From a virus: a stretch of DNA of 36,678 nt. The notes beneath the pieces are model-generated. The model saw only the letters and a list, made by a program, of their open reading frames with translations. It did no database searches and was not told the origin of the DNA. This document shows, in pieces, positions 22,211 to 30,883 of the stretch. The stretch lies in IMG/VR virus record IMGVR_UViG_3300025536_000186, positions 1 to 36,678 of that record; one strand, written 5' to 3'. The position numbers and the translations under genes are program-made. How positions within the stretch are numbered: the first letter of the stretch is position 1; each line of letters opens with the position of its first letter.

Positions 22211-22728
22211 TGAGCGGCGTGCAGATGCGCTTCACGCTCGACGACCGCGAGCTCGCGCGCCAGGTCGAAGGCCTCATCGCCCGCGGCTCGAACCTGCAGG
22301 AGCCGCTAGAGGACATCGGCCAGGACATGGTCAGCATCACCACGCGGGCCTTCGAGGAGAGCCGCACGCCCGAGGGCGTTGCCTGGCAGCCGTCGGCCGC
22401 GGCGACCCGCGAGGGCCGCCGGACCCTGATCGAGCGCGGCGTGCGCGGCGGCCTCATGGGCTCGCTCTCCTATATCGCCGGGCCCGACGGTGTGACCTAC
22501 GGCACCAACATGGTGCACGCCGCCATCCATCAGTCAGGCGGCTCCTTCGCCCATCGCGGCCGGCAGGGCAGCGCCGACGCCGGCACCGGCTTCGGTCAGG
22601 CGCTGGCCGAGTCGATCATCGTGCTGCCGTCGCGCGCCTTCGTCGGCGCCTCCGACACCGACCAGCAGCGCTGGGCCGACACCATCGCCGACTACGTGGC
22701 CGGGCCCGCTGCGGGAGGCGCCGCGTGA
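22210..22728 (+). CDS. G: Phage virion morphogenesis protein (Mu gpG-like)
   Basis: The start at 22210 shares the last base of the gp36 stop. The 172-residue product has the phage_tail_S/gpG signature: LEDIGQDMVSITTRAFEESR (about 32-51), PEGVAWQPSAAATREGRRTL, L-M-GSLSY, a Y-G-TNMVHAAIHQSGG centre and LPSRAFVGASD near the end. In Mu, G acts in head-tail joining. It has moved here to after gp36 rather than after F. It overlaps the next gene by 4 bases. Confidence 0.87.
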   Translation: MSGVQMRFTLDDRELARQVEGLIARGSNLQEPLEDIGQDMVSITTRAFEESRTPEGVAWQPSAAATREGRRTLIERGVRGGLMGSLSYIAGPDGVTYGTNMVHAAIHQSGGSFAHRGRQGSADAGTGFGQALAESIIVLPSRAFVGASDTDQQRWADTIADYVAGPAAGGAA

Positions 22729-23159
22729 TCGACGCCATCATCCAGCAGCTCACCGAGAACTGCTCGGCGCTGAAGAGCGTCGAAGGCGCCGTCGATTTCG
22801 CCGGGCTCATGGATGCGCAGTTCGCTGTGTCCTTCGAGAAGCGGCCGGCGGCCTTCGTGATGTTCAGCGGCGATCGCCCTGGGAAGAACGAGGGCGGCAC
22901 CGGGCCCGTCGTGCAGGCTGTCAGCGAGCTCGCCACGATCGCCATCTGCCTGGGCGATGGCACGCAGCGCGGCAAGCAAGCCGCGACGGACGCGATCGTG
23001 ACCGTACGCAATGCCGTGCTGGCATCGCTCCTGGGCTTCGTGCCTGAGGCCATGTCCGGCGCCCTGGTCTACGGCGGCACCCAGATGCTGGCCGTCAAGC
23101 CACGCACGATCTGGTTCCAAATGTCCTTCACGCGCCTGAACAGCGTGCAGGGCAGCTGA
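22725..23159 (+). CDS. Tail terminator-like protein (gp37-type)
   Basis: A GTG at 22725 overlaps the G stop (GTGA). The 144-residue product is alpha/beta: a start helix (IDAIIQQLTENCSALKSVEG), a beta part (PAAFVMFSGDRPG), VSELATIAICLG, a long helix (GKQAATDAIVTVRNAVLASL) and a closing strand. This is the fold pattern of gp37/tail terminator proteins that cap the tube. Position between G and the tube gene supports it. Confidence 0.65.
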   Translation: MIDAIIQQLTENCSALKSVEGAVDFAGLMDAQFAVSFEKRPAAFVMFSGDRPGKNEGGTGPVVQAVSELATIAICLGDGTQRGKQAATDAIVTVRNAVLASLLGFVPEAMSGALVYGGTQMLAVKPRTIWFQMSFTRLNSVQGS

Positions 23160-23169
23160 GGAGAAGAGG

Positions 23170-23331
23170 ATGGCTGTGAAGAAGACACCCGAGCCCGACT
23201 ACGCGCCGCCTACCACGGGCGGATCGTTCGTGCGCCAGAAAGACGGCTCGCTGCGGGAGATCCCGCCCGAGGCGCCGGCGCCCAACCCCTCACCCGAGCC
23301 GGCGGCGCCGCCGGCGGATAGCAACATCTAA
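23170..23331 (+). CDS. Small Pro-rich tail protein (53 residues)
   Basis: This gene has GAGGAGAAGAGG directly before its ATG at 23170 and stops at 23329-23331, just before the next GGAGG. The product is basic at the start (MAVKKTPEPDYAPPTTGG), then polar, and Pro/Ala/Glu-rich to the end. It fills the gap between the terminator and tube genes. Similar short proteins occur at this place in related phages; the role is unknown. Confidence 0.6.
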   Translation: MAVKKTPEPDYAPPTTGGSFVRQKDGSLREIPPEAPAPNPSPEPAAPPADSNI

Positions 23332-23343
23332 GGAGGCCAGAGC

Positions 23344-24267
23344 ATGGCTATCAGAGCAGAACGCCTGGCCGTCCTGGCCGCCATCGAAGCCGTGTCGGGC
23401 ACCGATCAGACGCCGACGGCGTCGGCGGTGTTGCGCGACGTCACGATCAACGACGTCGAAGGCAACCTGGTCGAAGTCGATTCGATCCGCACCGGCATGG
23501 GTGGCCGCGCCAAGGCGCTGCATGGCCGGCACGTCTCGCTGAAGGGCAAGATCTTCCTCGCGAGCTCCGGCACCGCCGGCACGGCGCCGGCCTGGGACTG
23601 GCTGGCGCGCTGCACAGCGCACGCCAAGACGGTCACCGCGGACACCAAGGTCGAGTACACACCGATCGACGCCGCCCAGGAGTCGGCCTCGCTCTACTTC
23701 AACCTCGAGGCCAACCGCACCCGCATCCTGGGCGCGCGCGGCGGCATCATCTGGCGGTGGGGCGTCGGTGCATTTCCCGAGGGCGAGTTCGATCTGCTGG
23801 GCCTGTTCGACGCCAACGCCAACGTGGCCTACCCGGCTGTCGACTTCACCGCCTGGAAAACGCCGCCGCTGTTCGGCAAGGACACGGTCCCGGCCCTTAC
23901 GATCGGCGGCGCCACCGAGGATCTGCAGAGCCTGGAGATCAACTCCGGGGTCTCGAAGGAGTACAGCGAGCTGATCAATCGCCGGGCGATCGACATCACC
24001 GATCGCCGCCCGTCGGTCACGGTGACCATCCTCGAGCCGCCGTTCGCCACGCGCATCTACCAAGCGACCATCGGCGTCATCGGCAGCCACAAGGCGGTGG
24101 CCATGACGCACGGCTCTGTCGCCGGCGCGATCGTGGAAGCAGCTGTCACCAACTGGCAGACGCAGACCTTCGCGCGCACCCGCGTGAGCGACAAGGCCGG
24201 CATCACGCTGGGCGGCGAGATCGTCCCCGCCGCCGGCGTCGCCGACTACAAGATCACCGTGAAGTAG
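23344..24267 (+). CDS. Major tail tube protein
   Basis: The 307-residue protein is preceded by AAGGAGG. It begins AIRAERLAVLAAIEAVSGTD, common to tube proteins of B3/DMS3-type phages, followed by beta-rich parts (HVSLKGKIFLASSGTAGTAP, SASLYFNLEANRTRILGARG, SVTVTILEP) and ends in a strand with YKITVK. It forms the tube of a long non-contractile tail. No sheath gene is nearby, in contrast to Mu. Confidence 0.82.
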   Translation: MAIRAERLAVLAAIEAVSGTDQTPTASAVLRDVTINDVEGNLVEVDSIRTGMGGRAKALHGRHVSLKGKIFLASSGTAGTAPAWDWLARCTAHAKTVTADTKVEYTPIDAAQESASLYFNLEANRTRILGARGGIIWRWGVGAFPEGEFDLLGLFDANANVAYPAVDFTAWKTPPLFGKDTVPALTIGGATEDLQSLEINSGVSKEYSELINRRAIDITDRRPSVTVTILEPPFATRIYQATIGVIGSHKAVAMTHGSVAGAIVEAAVTNWQTQTFARTRVSDKAGITLGGEIVPAAGVADYKITVK

Positions 24268-24275
24268 AGGGCAGC

Positions 24276-24599
24276 ATGGCCGACGTTAAATTCAAGTTCG
24301 AGGAAGTCTTCACTTTCAAGGAGACGGTGACGGTCATCACGCCCGGCGGCGTGCAGCAGACGTTCACGGCCGAGTTCCTCTATCTCGACGACAAGGCGAT
24401 CGAGGAATTCGTCAAGCTGCCGAACGCCGATGGGCTGCGCCAGGTGTGGAAGGGCTGGGACGGCATCGTCGGACCCGACGATCAGCCGCTGCCGTTCAGT
24501 GAGCCGCAGCGCGAGCTCTTCCTCGGGCACGCCTACATCACCAACGCGGTGCTGTTCTCCTACCTTCGCGGTCGCCAGGGCCTGCTCGCAAAAAACTGA
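24276..24599 (+). CDS. Tail assembly chaperone (G-type)
   Basis: The 107-residue protein starts at 24276, after GAGGG. It has a beta-rich start (KFKFEEVFTFKETVTVITPG) and then helices (DDKAIEEFVKLPNADGLRQV...HAYITNAVLFSYLRG). This layout and place, directly before the tape measure, are those of the lambda G/T chaperone pair. Its last codons contain the slippery heptamer A AAA AAC at 24590-24596 just before the stop. A second, longer product is therefore expected. Confidence 0.8.
   Translation: MADVKFKFEEVFTFKETVTVITPGGVQQTFTAEFLYLDDKAIEEFVKLPNADGLRQVWKGWDGIVGPDDQPLPFSEPQRELFLGHAYITNAVLFSYLRGRQGLLAKN
24590..24596 (+). promoter_or_regulatory. Programmed -1 frameshift site AAAAAAC
   Basis: The heptamer reads A AAA AAC in the G frame, a perfect X XXY YYZ site, and the stop TGA follows at once. 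A GC-rich region follows with GGGCGC (24618-24623) able to pair with GCGCCC (24641-24646). The -1 frame is open to 24967. This is the standard design for G/GT chaperones. Confidence 0.85.
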
Positions 24600-24967
24600 A
24601 GCGGGCGGCGCGGGCCTGGGCGCTGAGCTCGGGTCCGGCGGCGCCCGACCAGGTGCTCGAGGACATGAAGATGCAGGGCGCACCCCCCGAGGTGATCGAC
24701 CAGAAGCGTGCGGAGATCGAGGCCGAGCAACAGGCCGAGACGATCGTGCTGCCGGCCTGCTGTCGCCTTGCCGTGCGAGCCTTCTGCGCCGTCGCCACGC
24801 AGTGGAACAAGCTGGTCGCGGGCGACCGGCTGATCGCCACCGGACTCAACTATGCCGGCGTTCGGGTCGCCTTGCGCGGACACCGCATCCCGTTCTCGCC
24901 GGCGCTGTTCGACGAGCTGCAGGTGATGGAAGACGCGGCCTTGCTCGCCATGGCTGAGAGGCGGTGA
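24596..24967 (+). CDS. GT extension of the tail assembly chaperone (reached by -1 frameshift)
   Basis: After the slip at 24590-24596, translation continues with LKRAARAWALSSG and 123 extra residues to the stop at 24965-24967, giving a GT product of about 230 residues starting at 24276. An ATG at 24653 lies within this frame but has no ribosome site, so an independent gene is unlikely. The extension has helices (VIDQKRAEIEAEQQAETIV) and a Cys pair in PACCRLAV. In lambda, GT contacts the tape measure while G coats it. The same arrangement is inferred here. Confidence 0.78.
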   Translation: MKRAARAWALSSGPAAPDQVLEDMKMQGAPPEVIDQKRAEIEAEQQAETIVLPACCRLAVRAFCAVATQWNKLVAGDRLIATGLNYAGVRVALRGHRIPFSPALFDELQVMEDAALLAMAERR

Positions 24968-24973
24968 CCTGAG

Positions 24974-27900
24974 ATGGCCGGCGCCAGCTTCAAGGTCCAG
25001 GGCGAGCTCGTCCTCGTCGAGGGCGGCTTCGTCGCTGGCGCCAACGCCGGCCGGGCGGCGCTCGACGGGCTGAGCGCGGCCGGCCGCAAGCTGGCCGACA
25101 CCAGCACCGCGGTGGCGACGGCAACGGGCCAGGCGACGCAAGCCCAGGCCGCCGCCACCGTCAGCGCCAAGTCGCAGGCCGATGGTTTCGCGCGGCTCGC
25201 CCAGCAACAGGCGGCCGACGCCGCCAGGGCGCGCTCTCAGGCGTTGATGACGAGCGTCGAGCAGTCGGGGCAGCAGCTGCAGGCGGTGTTCGGTGCCGCG
25301 ACCCGCGCCCAGGTGGCCGAGCTCGCCAAGGGCACGAGCGCAAGCCAGGCCTACGAGACTGCCCAGACACGCGTGCGTGTCGCCAACGACAACACCGCGG
25401 GCTCGATCGAGCGCCAGAACAAGGCGCTCACGCAGCAGCGCATCCAGCTCAGCTACCAGCTGAACGATATCTTCGTGCAGCTCGCGAGCGGCCAGGGTGT
25501 CTTCCGCACCGCCGTGCAGCAGGGTCCCCAGATCACCCAGCTCTACGGCGGCATCGGCAACGCGCTCCGCGCCATCCCGCTCGCCGCCGCCGCCTACGCC
25601 ACCGGCATCGCCCTGGTCGTCGGTGCCACGATCGGCGCCGTCGTGCACCTGGAGACGCTCACCGCCCAGGAGCGCCAGGCGGAAAACGCCCTGCAGGCGA
25701 CCGGGCGCGCGGCCCAGGTCACGGCCGGCCAACTCCAGCTGCTTGTCCAGGCAGAGGCGCGCCGGCCGGGTGCCAACCGCGAGGAGACCCAGCAGGGCGC
25801 GCTGCAGCTCCTGTCGAACAACCGGATCACCGGAGAGGCGGTACAGCGCACGCTGGGCCTGGCACGCGACCTGGCGCGCGTCACCGGCACGGATCTGCCG
25901 ACGGCAGCCTCGGCGCTCTCCTCCGGACTGGATGGCACGGTCGCCGGTGCCAAGAAGCTCGACGCCACCTTCAATGCGCTGACACCGGCCGAGCTCGAGC
26001 AGATCCGCCGCTTCGAGGAGATGGGCCAGAAGGGTGCCGCCGTCGGCGTCGTTCTGACGGCGCTCGAGCGCCACCTCAAGGGCGCCAACGAGCGCGGCCT
26101 GTCGCCGGCGACGCTTGCCGTCAACGAGTTGTCGAAGGCCTGGTCCAACTTCGCCGACAACGTGGCCAAGAGCGGAGCGACCCGCGGCCTCGCCTTCGTC
26201 GCCACGGAAATCCTGAAGGGCGCCACCGCGTTCGTTTCGGGTCGCGGACCCGAGGCCACTCCGGGTGGCGGGCCGACGGCCGAGGACGTCGCCAAGACGC
26301 GCGCGTCGCTCGAGGCGGAGAAGAAGAACCTGCTCGCCCTGCAGGGCGAGTTCGCCAGGGCCAGCTCCGACTTCCAGCGCTCGCAGATCAACCGGTCCCT
26401 CACGGCCAGCGAAGCCCGCATCCGCGACATGCAGGCCAATGTCTCGCAGCTCGAGGGCAAGGCCAGCACGGTCACGGCGAAGGCGGTGCAGGACCAGGTA
26501 ACCAGCGAAGCGACGGCGCTGAAGAACGAAGTCAAGGACGCGATCGCCGTTCTCGACAAGTCGGTGACCGTCGCTGGCCAGCGGCGCGCGCTGGAGAACG
26601 AGCGCGCTCAGATCGAGAAGTCGACCAAGAGCGGTCTGCTCGATCCCGATACGCTGGCGCGCGCCCAGGAGCGCATCACCCAGATCGACGGACAGCTGAA
26701 GGGGCTGCGCACGCCGGCGGAGGAGCTGCAACGCGGCCTCGACCTCGAGTCGACCCTGGCCAAGCTGCCGACGCATCTGCAGGCGGCCGAGCGCGCGTAC
26801 TTAGAAACCAAGAAGCGTGTGCTCGAGCAAGGCGGAACGCTCGAGGAGGCCAACAGGGCGGCAAACCAGGCGCGCGCCAACGTGCTGCAGACCCAGGCGA
26901 CGGCCACTGGCCAGCAGATCCAGCTGCTGTCGGCCGAGGCGGAGGCCGCGCTGCGCGTCGCCGCCGCCTACGGCACGTCACGAGCCTCCGCGCTGCAGCT
27001 CGCCGCCCAGCTGAAGGCCCAGGCGGCCGAGCAGCAGGGCTCGATCGCCGGCGGCACCGCGGGTGAAGTCGCGCAGCGCACGCTCGAGGAGCAGGCCGCC
27101 GGCGCCGTGGCGGCGTCGGCTGAGAAGAATGAGGCCTATGCGCGCGAAGTCGCCGGCCTCGAGCGCCTGGTCGACGCCGAAGGCCGCTCTTCGGCGGCGG
27201 CGCGCGAGACCGAGCGCGCCAACAAGGTCGCGACCTATGCCGAGGATCTCCGCGCCCAGGCCGCCGCCACCAACAACGCCACCATCATCGCCGCGGCCGA
27301 GCGCCAGATCGCGACCTACGATCGCCTCTCCCGCGCTGCCATGGCGGCCGAGATCCGGCGCGATGCCAATGCGCTGAACCGCCAGTACGATCCCAACGTC
27401 GCCTACGACGAGGAGATGGCGAAGCTGCAGGAGCTGCAGGCCACCGGCCTGCTGACCAGCCGCGCGATCGAGGAGTACACGCGGGCGAGTGAGCAGCGCC
27501 GCCTCGAGGCGAGCCGCGACGCCACCGACGGCATGATCGCCGGACTGCGCCGCTATGCCCAGGAGGCGAACAACGCCGGGCAAGCCGCTTCCCAGGGCGT
27601 GACGGCCGGCCTGCGCACGATCGAGGACACGCTGGTCCAGGTCGCCACCACGGGCCAGATCACCTTCTCGCAACTCGCGAATTCAATCATCGCCGATCTG
27701 GCGCGCATCGCCATCCGTCAATCCATCACCGGGCCGATCTCGCAGGCATTCGCCGGCATCCCGTGGGGCAGCTTCTTTAGCGGCGGGAGCACCGTGCCGT
27801 CGATCGGGACCGGCACCGGCTACACCTATCACAAGGGCGGCATCGTCGGCCGTGACGGCACACCCCGCAGCGGCGTGTCGCCGGATCTCTGGATCAACGC

Positions 27901-28252
27901 ACCGCGCTACCACGGCGGCGGCCTGGTCGCCGGCGAGCGCGCGATCATCGCGCAGGATGACGAAGAGGTCCTGACGACCAGCAACCCGCGCCATCGCTGG
28001 AACGTCGGCCGCGGAGGCGCAGGGGGCGGCGCGGCAGGCGGCGTCGTGCTCGAGGTCGATTTTGCGGTCAACAACTACTCGAACGAGCGGGTCCGCTCCG
28101 AGCAGGGCACGGGCGCCGGCGGCAAGCCGATGTTCAGGGTCATCGTCGGCCAAGTGAAGGACGAGATTGCGGCCGACATCACCCAAGGTCGCGGCACGAT
28201 CGTGAAGTCGATCGCCGGCCGGTTCAACCTCAACCCCGCGCCCAGAACATGA
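24974..28252 (+). CDS. Tail tape measure protein
   Basis: The 1092-residue protein sits right after G/GT. It is Ala/Gln/Glu-rich with long coiled segments (about 30-160, 430-560 and 600-860). A hydrophobic segment around residues 200-226 (PLAAAAYATGIALVVGATIG) is a plausible membrane-insertion part. A prophage tape-measure region (LNDIFVQLASGQGVFRTAVQ) precedes it at about 160-180. The C-terminus is Gly/Ser-rich. Length should set a tail of roughly 160 nm if the usual 1.5 angstrom per residue holds. A siphovirus tail is indicated. Confidence 0.9.
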   Translation: MAGASFKVQGELVLVEGGFVAGANAGRAALDGLSAAGRKLADTSTAVATATGQATQAQAAATVSAKSQADGFARLAQQQAADAARARSQALMTSVEQSGQQLQAVFGAATRAQVAELAKGTSASQAYETAQTRVRVANDNTAGSIERQNKALTQQRIQLSYQLNDIFVQLASGQGVFRTAVQQGPQITQLYGGIGNALRAIPLAAAAYATGIALVVGATIGAVVHLETLTAQERQAENALQATGRAAQVTAGQLQLLVQAEARRPGANREETQQGALQLLSNNRITGEAVQRTLGLARDLARVTGTDLPTAASALSSGLDGTVAGAKKLDATFNALTPAELEQIRRFEEMGQKGAAVGVVLTALERHLKGANERGLSPATLAVNELSKAWSNFADNVAKSGATRGLAFVATEILKGATAFVSGRGPEATPGGGPTAEDVAKTRASLEAEKKNLLALQGEFARASSDFQRSQINRSLTASEARIRDMQANVSQLEGKASTVTAKAVQDQVTSEATALKNEVKDAIAVLDKSVTVAGQRRALENERAQIEKSTKSGLLDPDTLARAQERITQIDGQLKGLRTPAEELQRGLDLESTLAKLPTHLQAAERAYLETKKRVLEQGGTLEEANRAANQARANVLQTQATATGQQIQLLSAEAEAALRVAAAYGTSRASALQLAAQLKAQAAEQQGSIAGGTAGEVAQRTLEEQAAGAVAASAEKNEAYAREVAGLERLVDAEGRSSAAARETERANKVATYAEDLRAQAAATNNATIIAAAERQIATYDRLSRAAMAAEIRRDANALNRQYDPNVAYDEEMAKLQELQATGLLTSRAIEEYTRASEQRRLEASRDATDGMIAGLRRYAQEANNAGQAASQGVTAGLRTIEDTLVQVATTGQITFSQLANSIIADLARIAIRQSITGPISQAFAGIPWGSFFSGGSTVPSIGTGTGYTYHKGGIVGRDGTPRSGVSPDLWINAPRYHGGGLVAGERAIIAQDDEEVLTTSNPRHRWNVGRGGAGGGAAGGVVLEVDFAVNNYSNERVRSEQGTGAGGKPMFRVIVGQVKDEIAADITQGRGTIVKSIAGRFNLNPAPRT

Positions 28253-28265
28253 AGGCGATGGGCAC

Positions 28266-28745
28266 ATGACGCTCGACCTCTCCTGGCCGGCCTCGCTGCC
28301 GCTGCCCTCGATGCAGGGCTACGGCATCGACGACGATCCCAAGATGATCCGCACCGAGATGGATGCCGGCTCGGCGCGCCAGCGGCGAACCAGCACGCAG
28401 GCATCGGGCGAGCTCACCGCGCAATGGAGTTTCACGCTCTTCCAGTTCGCGATCTTCGAGGGCTGGCTGCGCCATCGCGCCAACTACGGCGCCACCTGGT
28501 TCAACATCCCGTATCTCGGAGGCCTCGGCCTGGTCGAGTGCGAGGCGCGGTTCCAGAAGGGCAAAGCGCCCGCAAAATTCCAGAACGGCGCGCGCGTCGT
28601 GGTTACTGCCAAGCTCGACGTGCGCGACCGGCCGATGCTCACCGACGCCGACCTCACCATCCTGATCGACGAGGACGGCGACCAGTTGTTCGCCGCCATC
28701 AACGCGCTGCACCAGGTCGTGACCTACGAGCTGTGGACTTCATGA
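28266..28745 (+). CDS. Minor tail protein, function unknown
   Basis: The 159-residue product begins LDLSWPASLPLPSMQGYGID and has TLFQFAIFEGWLRHRANYG and GATWFNIPYLGGLG, a pattern seen in small tail-tip proteins just after the tape measure, the place of lambda M. It is beta-rich. I do not recognise a named family with certainty. The position suggests it joins the tape measure end to the tail hub. Confidence 0.65.
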   Translation: MTLDLSWPASLPLPSMQGYGIDDDPKMIRTEMDAGSARQRRTSTQASGELTAQWSFTLFQFAIFEGWLRHRANYGATWFNIPYLGGLGLVECEARFQKGKAPAKFQNGARVVVTAKLDVRDRPMLTDADLTILIDEDGDQLFAAINALHQVVTYELWTS

Positions 28746-28755
28746 GGACCGATCG

Positions 28756-29799
28756 ATGACCCAAGCCTCCAGCATTGCCGCCGCCGCGGCACTGGTCTCC
28801 GCCGATGCGGCGATCCTTCACGCCGTCGTCACCGGCCCGGCGACTGGCGGCACCAGCCTGGTCGACGTCGGCGGTGGCGAGATGGTGCGCACGCTGGCGC
28901 GTGCGTCCGCCGAGTTGTCGGCGTTCCTCGCCGGTGGCGGTGACTTCACCTTGCCGGCCAAGCTCAACTTTGGTGGCAGCACGTCGAGCTTCCCGTCGCT
29001 GAAGCGATCGGGCGCTTCCATCCAGGCGCGACTCGCCGACGATAGTGCCTATGCGAATTTCCTGGCGTCGAATGTTCTGGTCGAACAGAGCGGCAGCCTT
29101 CTGATCACGAACCGAGGCGGGCTCTCGGCAACGGCGGACGGGCTGTTCATGCTCACCAATGCCGCCGGTACCGACTTCTCGCTGCTGATGCTGGGCGGGT
29201 CGTCATCGAGCTTTCCCGCGTTGAAGCGTTCGGGCGCATCCTTCCAGGTACGCCTTGCCGACGACTCGGACTACGCGAACCTGTTGGCCGCGAATATTAC
29301 GGTTCCCTCTGCTGGCGGCTTCCTGTTCACGTCGCGCGGCTCGCTCTATGCGCCGGCCGACGGCCGCCTTCTCATGGCGAACGCCGCTGGGTCGGATTTC
29401 GGGCGCCTGATGCTGGGCGGCACGACCTCGAGCTTCCCGGCGCTCAAGCGCAACGGGGGGGCCATCGAGGTGCGGCTGGCGGATGACAGCGCCTATGCCG
29501 ATCTCTTCGCATCGAACGTGCTTCTCGCAGGCAGTCTCCTGTGGCCGGCGAAGTTCTCCATCAACTCCCCAAGCGATGGCAATTTGCGTCTCACCAATGC
29601 GGCCGGCAGCGGTTTTACCTCGCTGCTGTTCGCGACCGGCGCTTCGACCGATGTCGGTATCTACCCGTGCACGGGCACACCCGAAGGGGCCGTTACGGCG
29701 CGCATCGGTTCGATTGCCTTGCGCCTCGATGGCGGCGCCAACACGTCGATCTACGTCAAGGAGAGCGGCACCGGCAACACTGGCTGGGTCGCGAAGTAG
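28756..29799 (+). CDS. Repeat-containing tail fibre-like protein
   Basis: This 347-residue protein is built of at least three units with a strict period of 74 residues: the core SSFPxLKRxG has its Phe at residues 79, 153 and 227, each followed by RLADDSxYAxL and LTNAAGxDF-type spacers. A fourth, degenerate unit starts near 290. The end (GSIALRLDGGANTSIYVKES, then GTGNTGWVAK) is common to phage fibre/base proteins. Such repeats usually form beta-structured fibres. Its place between the M-like and DUF1833 genes is unusual, since fibres normally follow J. Confidence 0.75.
   Translation: MTQASSIAAAAALVSADAAILHAVVTGPATGGTSLVDVGGGEMVRTLARASAELSAFLAGGGDFTLPAKLNFGGSTSSFPSLKRSGASIQARLADDSAYANFLASNVLVEQSGSLLITNRGGLSATADGLFMLTNAAGTDFSLLMLGGSSSSFPALKRSGASFQVRLADDSDYANLLAANITVPSAGGFLFTSRGSLYAPADGRLLMANAAGSDFGRLMLGGTTSSFPALKRNGGAIEVRLADDSAYADLFASNVLLAGSLLWPAKFSINSPSDGNLRLTNAAGSGFTSLLFATGASTDVGIYPCTGTPEGAVTARIGSIALRLDGGANTSIYVKESGTGNTGWVAK
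28963..29628 (+). repeat. Three direct 222-bp repeats within the fibre gene
   Basis: Units at about 28963-29184, 29185-29406 and 29407-29628 encode the 74-residue repeat. Period is exact at codon level, but the bases have diverged, so the repeat is old and held by protein selection. Recombination between units could change fibre length. Confidence 0.75.
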
Positions 29800-29816
29800 T
29801 CAGCAAGGAGAAGACA

Positions 29817-30113
29817 ATGGCACTGTCAAAATCGATCGAGACCAATGCTGGCGCCTCGGCAACCTACTGGCGCATCGTCAATGTCGCCTTCGACGTTCGC
29901 GCCCGCACCGTCTGGTATGTGCTGGCGGGCTATGTCAACCAGGCGGCCAACCTGGCAAACAAGGCTCCTCTGCGCGAGCAGCCCTTCACGATGATACTGG
30001 GCGTGGGGCAGACGCCGGAGTCGATCGGCCGGCCCGACCTTTACGCCGACGCCAAGGTGCAGATCGCCGAAGGCCGCGAGGCGCCGGAGTTCGGCGATGC
30101 GGTGGACGCATGA
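29817..30113 (+). CDS. Small tail-region protein of unknown function
   Basis: The start at 29817 has AAGGAGAAG before it. The 98-residue product begins MALSKSIETNAGASATYWRI and has a strand-rich part (RARTVWYVLAGYVNQAANLA), resembling small proteins found beside fibre genes in many phages. It could be a fibre accessory. No function is known. It overlaps the next gene by ATGA. Confidence 0.6.
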   Translation: MALSKSIETNAGASATYWRIVNVAFDVRARTVWYVLAGYVNQAANLANKAPLREQPFTMILGVGQTPESIGRPDLYADAKVQIAEGREAPEFGDAVDA

Positions 30114-30331
30114 AGGCGGCTGCCAAGCGAGCCGCCACGCCGACGGCGGCGGACGATCCGGACGCGGTGTACGAGGTGAGGCTCACGGGACGGCAGATCG
30201 AGGCCGCCTGCCAGCTGATCGATCTGGCCGTCCGCAATGGCGGCCTCACCGTGTCGGCGATCGCGCTGAATGTCGCCGACGCCATCAGCGCGCCGCTCAA
30301 GATTGCGCGGGCCCGGGGCGCGAAGAACTAG
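30110..30331 (+). CDS. Small tail-region protein of unknown function
   Basis: The ATG at 30110 overlaps the preceding stop. The 73-residue product has a charged N-terminus and a helix pair (LTGRQIEAACQLIDLAVRNG and SAIALNVADAISAPL). No family is recognised. It is placed just before the DUF1833 gene with a 3-base gap, so it is probably translated with the tail genes. Confidence 0.55.
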   Translation: MKAAAKRAATPTAADDPDAVYEVRLTGRQIEAACQLIDLAVRNGGLTVSAIALNVADAISAPLKIARARGAKN

Positions 30332-30334
30332 GCA

Positions 30335-30883
30335 ATGCCCGATCCCACCGTCTCCGAAGCACTGGCCGAGGCCTACGCGATCGCGCCCGACGACGAGGTG
30401 GTGATCGACACGCTGGAGATCCGACATCCGAACTTCGTTGACGACGACGGCAACCCGGACTCGATCTGGATCACCACCAACGAGGAGGAGGTCTCGGCGC
30501 CGGTCGAGGACGATGCGCCGGTCAAGGGCGGGCAGACGATCATCTGGCGGTCGTTTGCCTTCAGCTTCGCCCTGGGGCGCATCGAGCCGGGCTCGGGCGC
30601 CGAACTCGCCTTCAAGATCGACAACATCGACCGCCGCATCATCGAGAACCTCGATCTCGCCGTGGTCGAGCCGACCAAGATCATCATGTGCTATCGCCCT
30701 TTCCTGTCGACCGACCTCGACGGCGGGCCGCAGATGATACCGCCGCCCTCGTTCGTGCTGAGCCAGTGCAGCGTCGACAGCTTCAGCGTCACCGGGCGCG
30801 CCCGCGTCGCCCTAGATCTCGCCGGCGCCTTCCCGCGCCATCTCTACACCGCGACCGAGTACCCGGGGCTGATCGGGCAATGA
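30335..30883 (+). CDS. DUF1833 minor tail protein (lambda L-like place)
   Basis: The 182-residue product has the DUF1833 outline: AYAIAPDDEVVIDTLEIRHP near the start, FAFSFALGRIEPGSGAELAF, IDNIDRRIIENLDLAV (about 95-112) and VEPTKIIMCYRPFLS. The end (ALDLAGAFPRHLYTATEYPG) is typical. It occupies the place of lambda L, before the NlpC/P60 gene. It would be a structural part of the tail tip. Its stop overlaps the next start (ATGA). Confidence 0.82.
   Translation: MPDPTVSEALAEAYAIAPDDEVVIDTLEIRHPNFVDDDGNPDSIWITTNEEEVSAPVEDDAPVKGGQTIIWRSFAFSFALGRIEPGSGAELAFKIDNIDRRIIENLDLAVVEPTKIIMCYRPFLSTDLDGGPQMIPPPSFVLSQCSVDSFSVTGRARVALDLAGAFPRHLYTATEYPGLIGQ

Noticed and set aside
24653-24967. Independent gene starting at ATG 24653
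   Set aside because: There is no ribosome site, and the frame is reached in the correct register by the A AAA AAC slip at 24590-24596.
24560-26776. 738-codon open frame on the minus strand
   Set aside because: It lies opposite the chaperone and tape measure genes. Its composition is that of a frame shadow, with no domain.
28963-29628. Direct repeats as a CRISPR array
   Set aside because: Units are 222 bp, diverged and coding; there are no short repeats with unique spacers and no cas genes.
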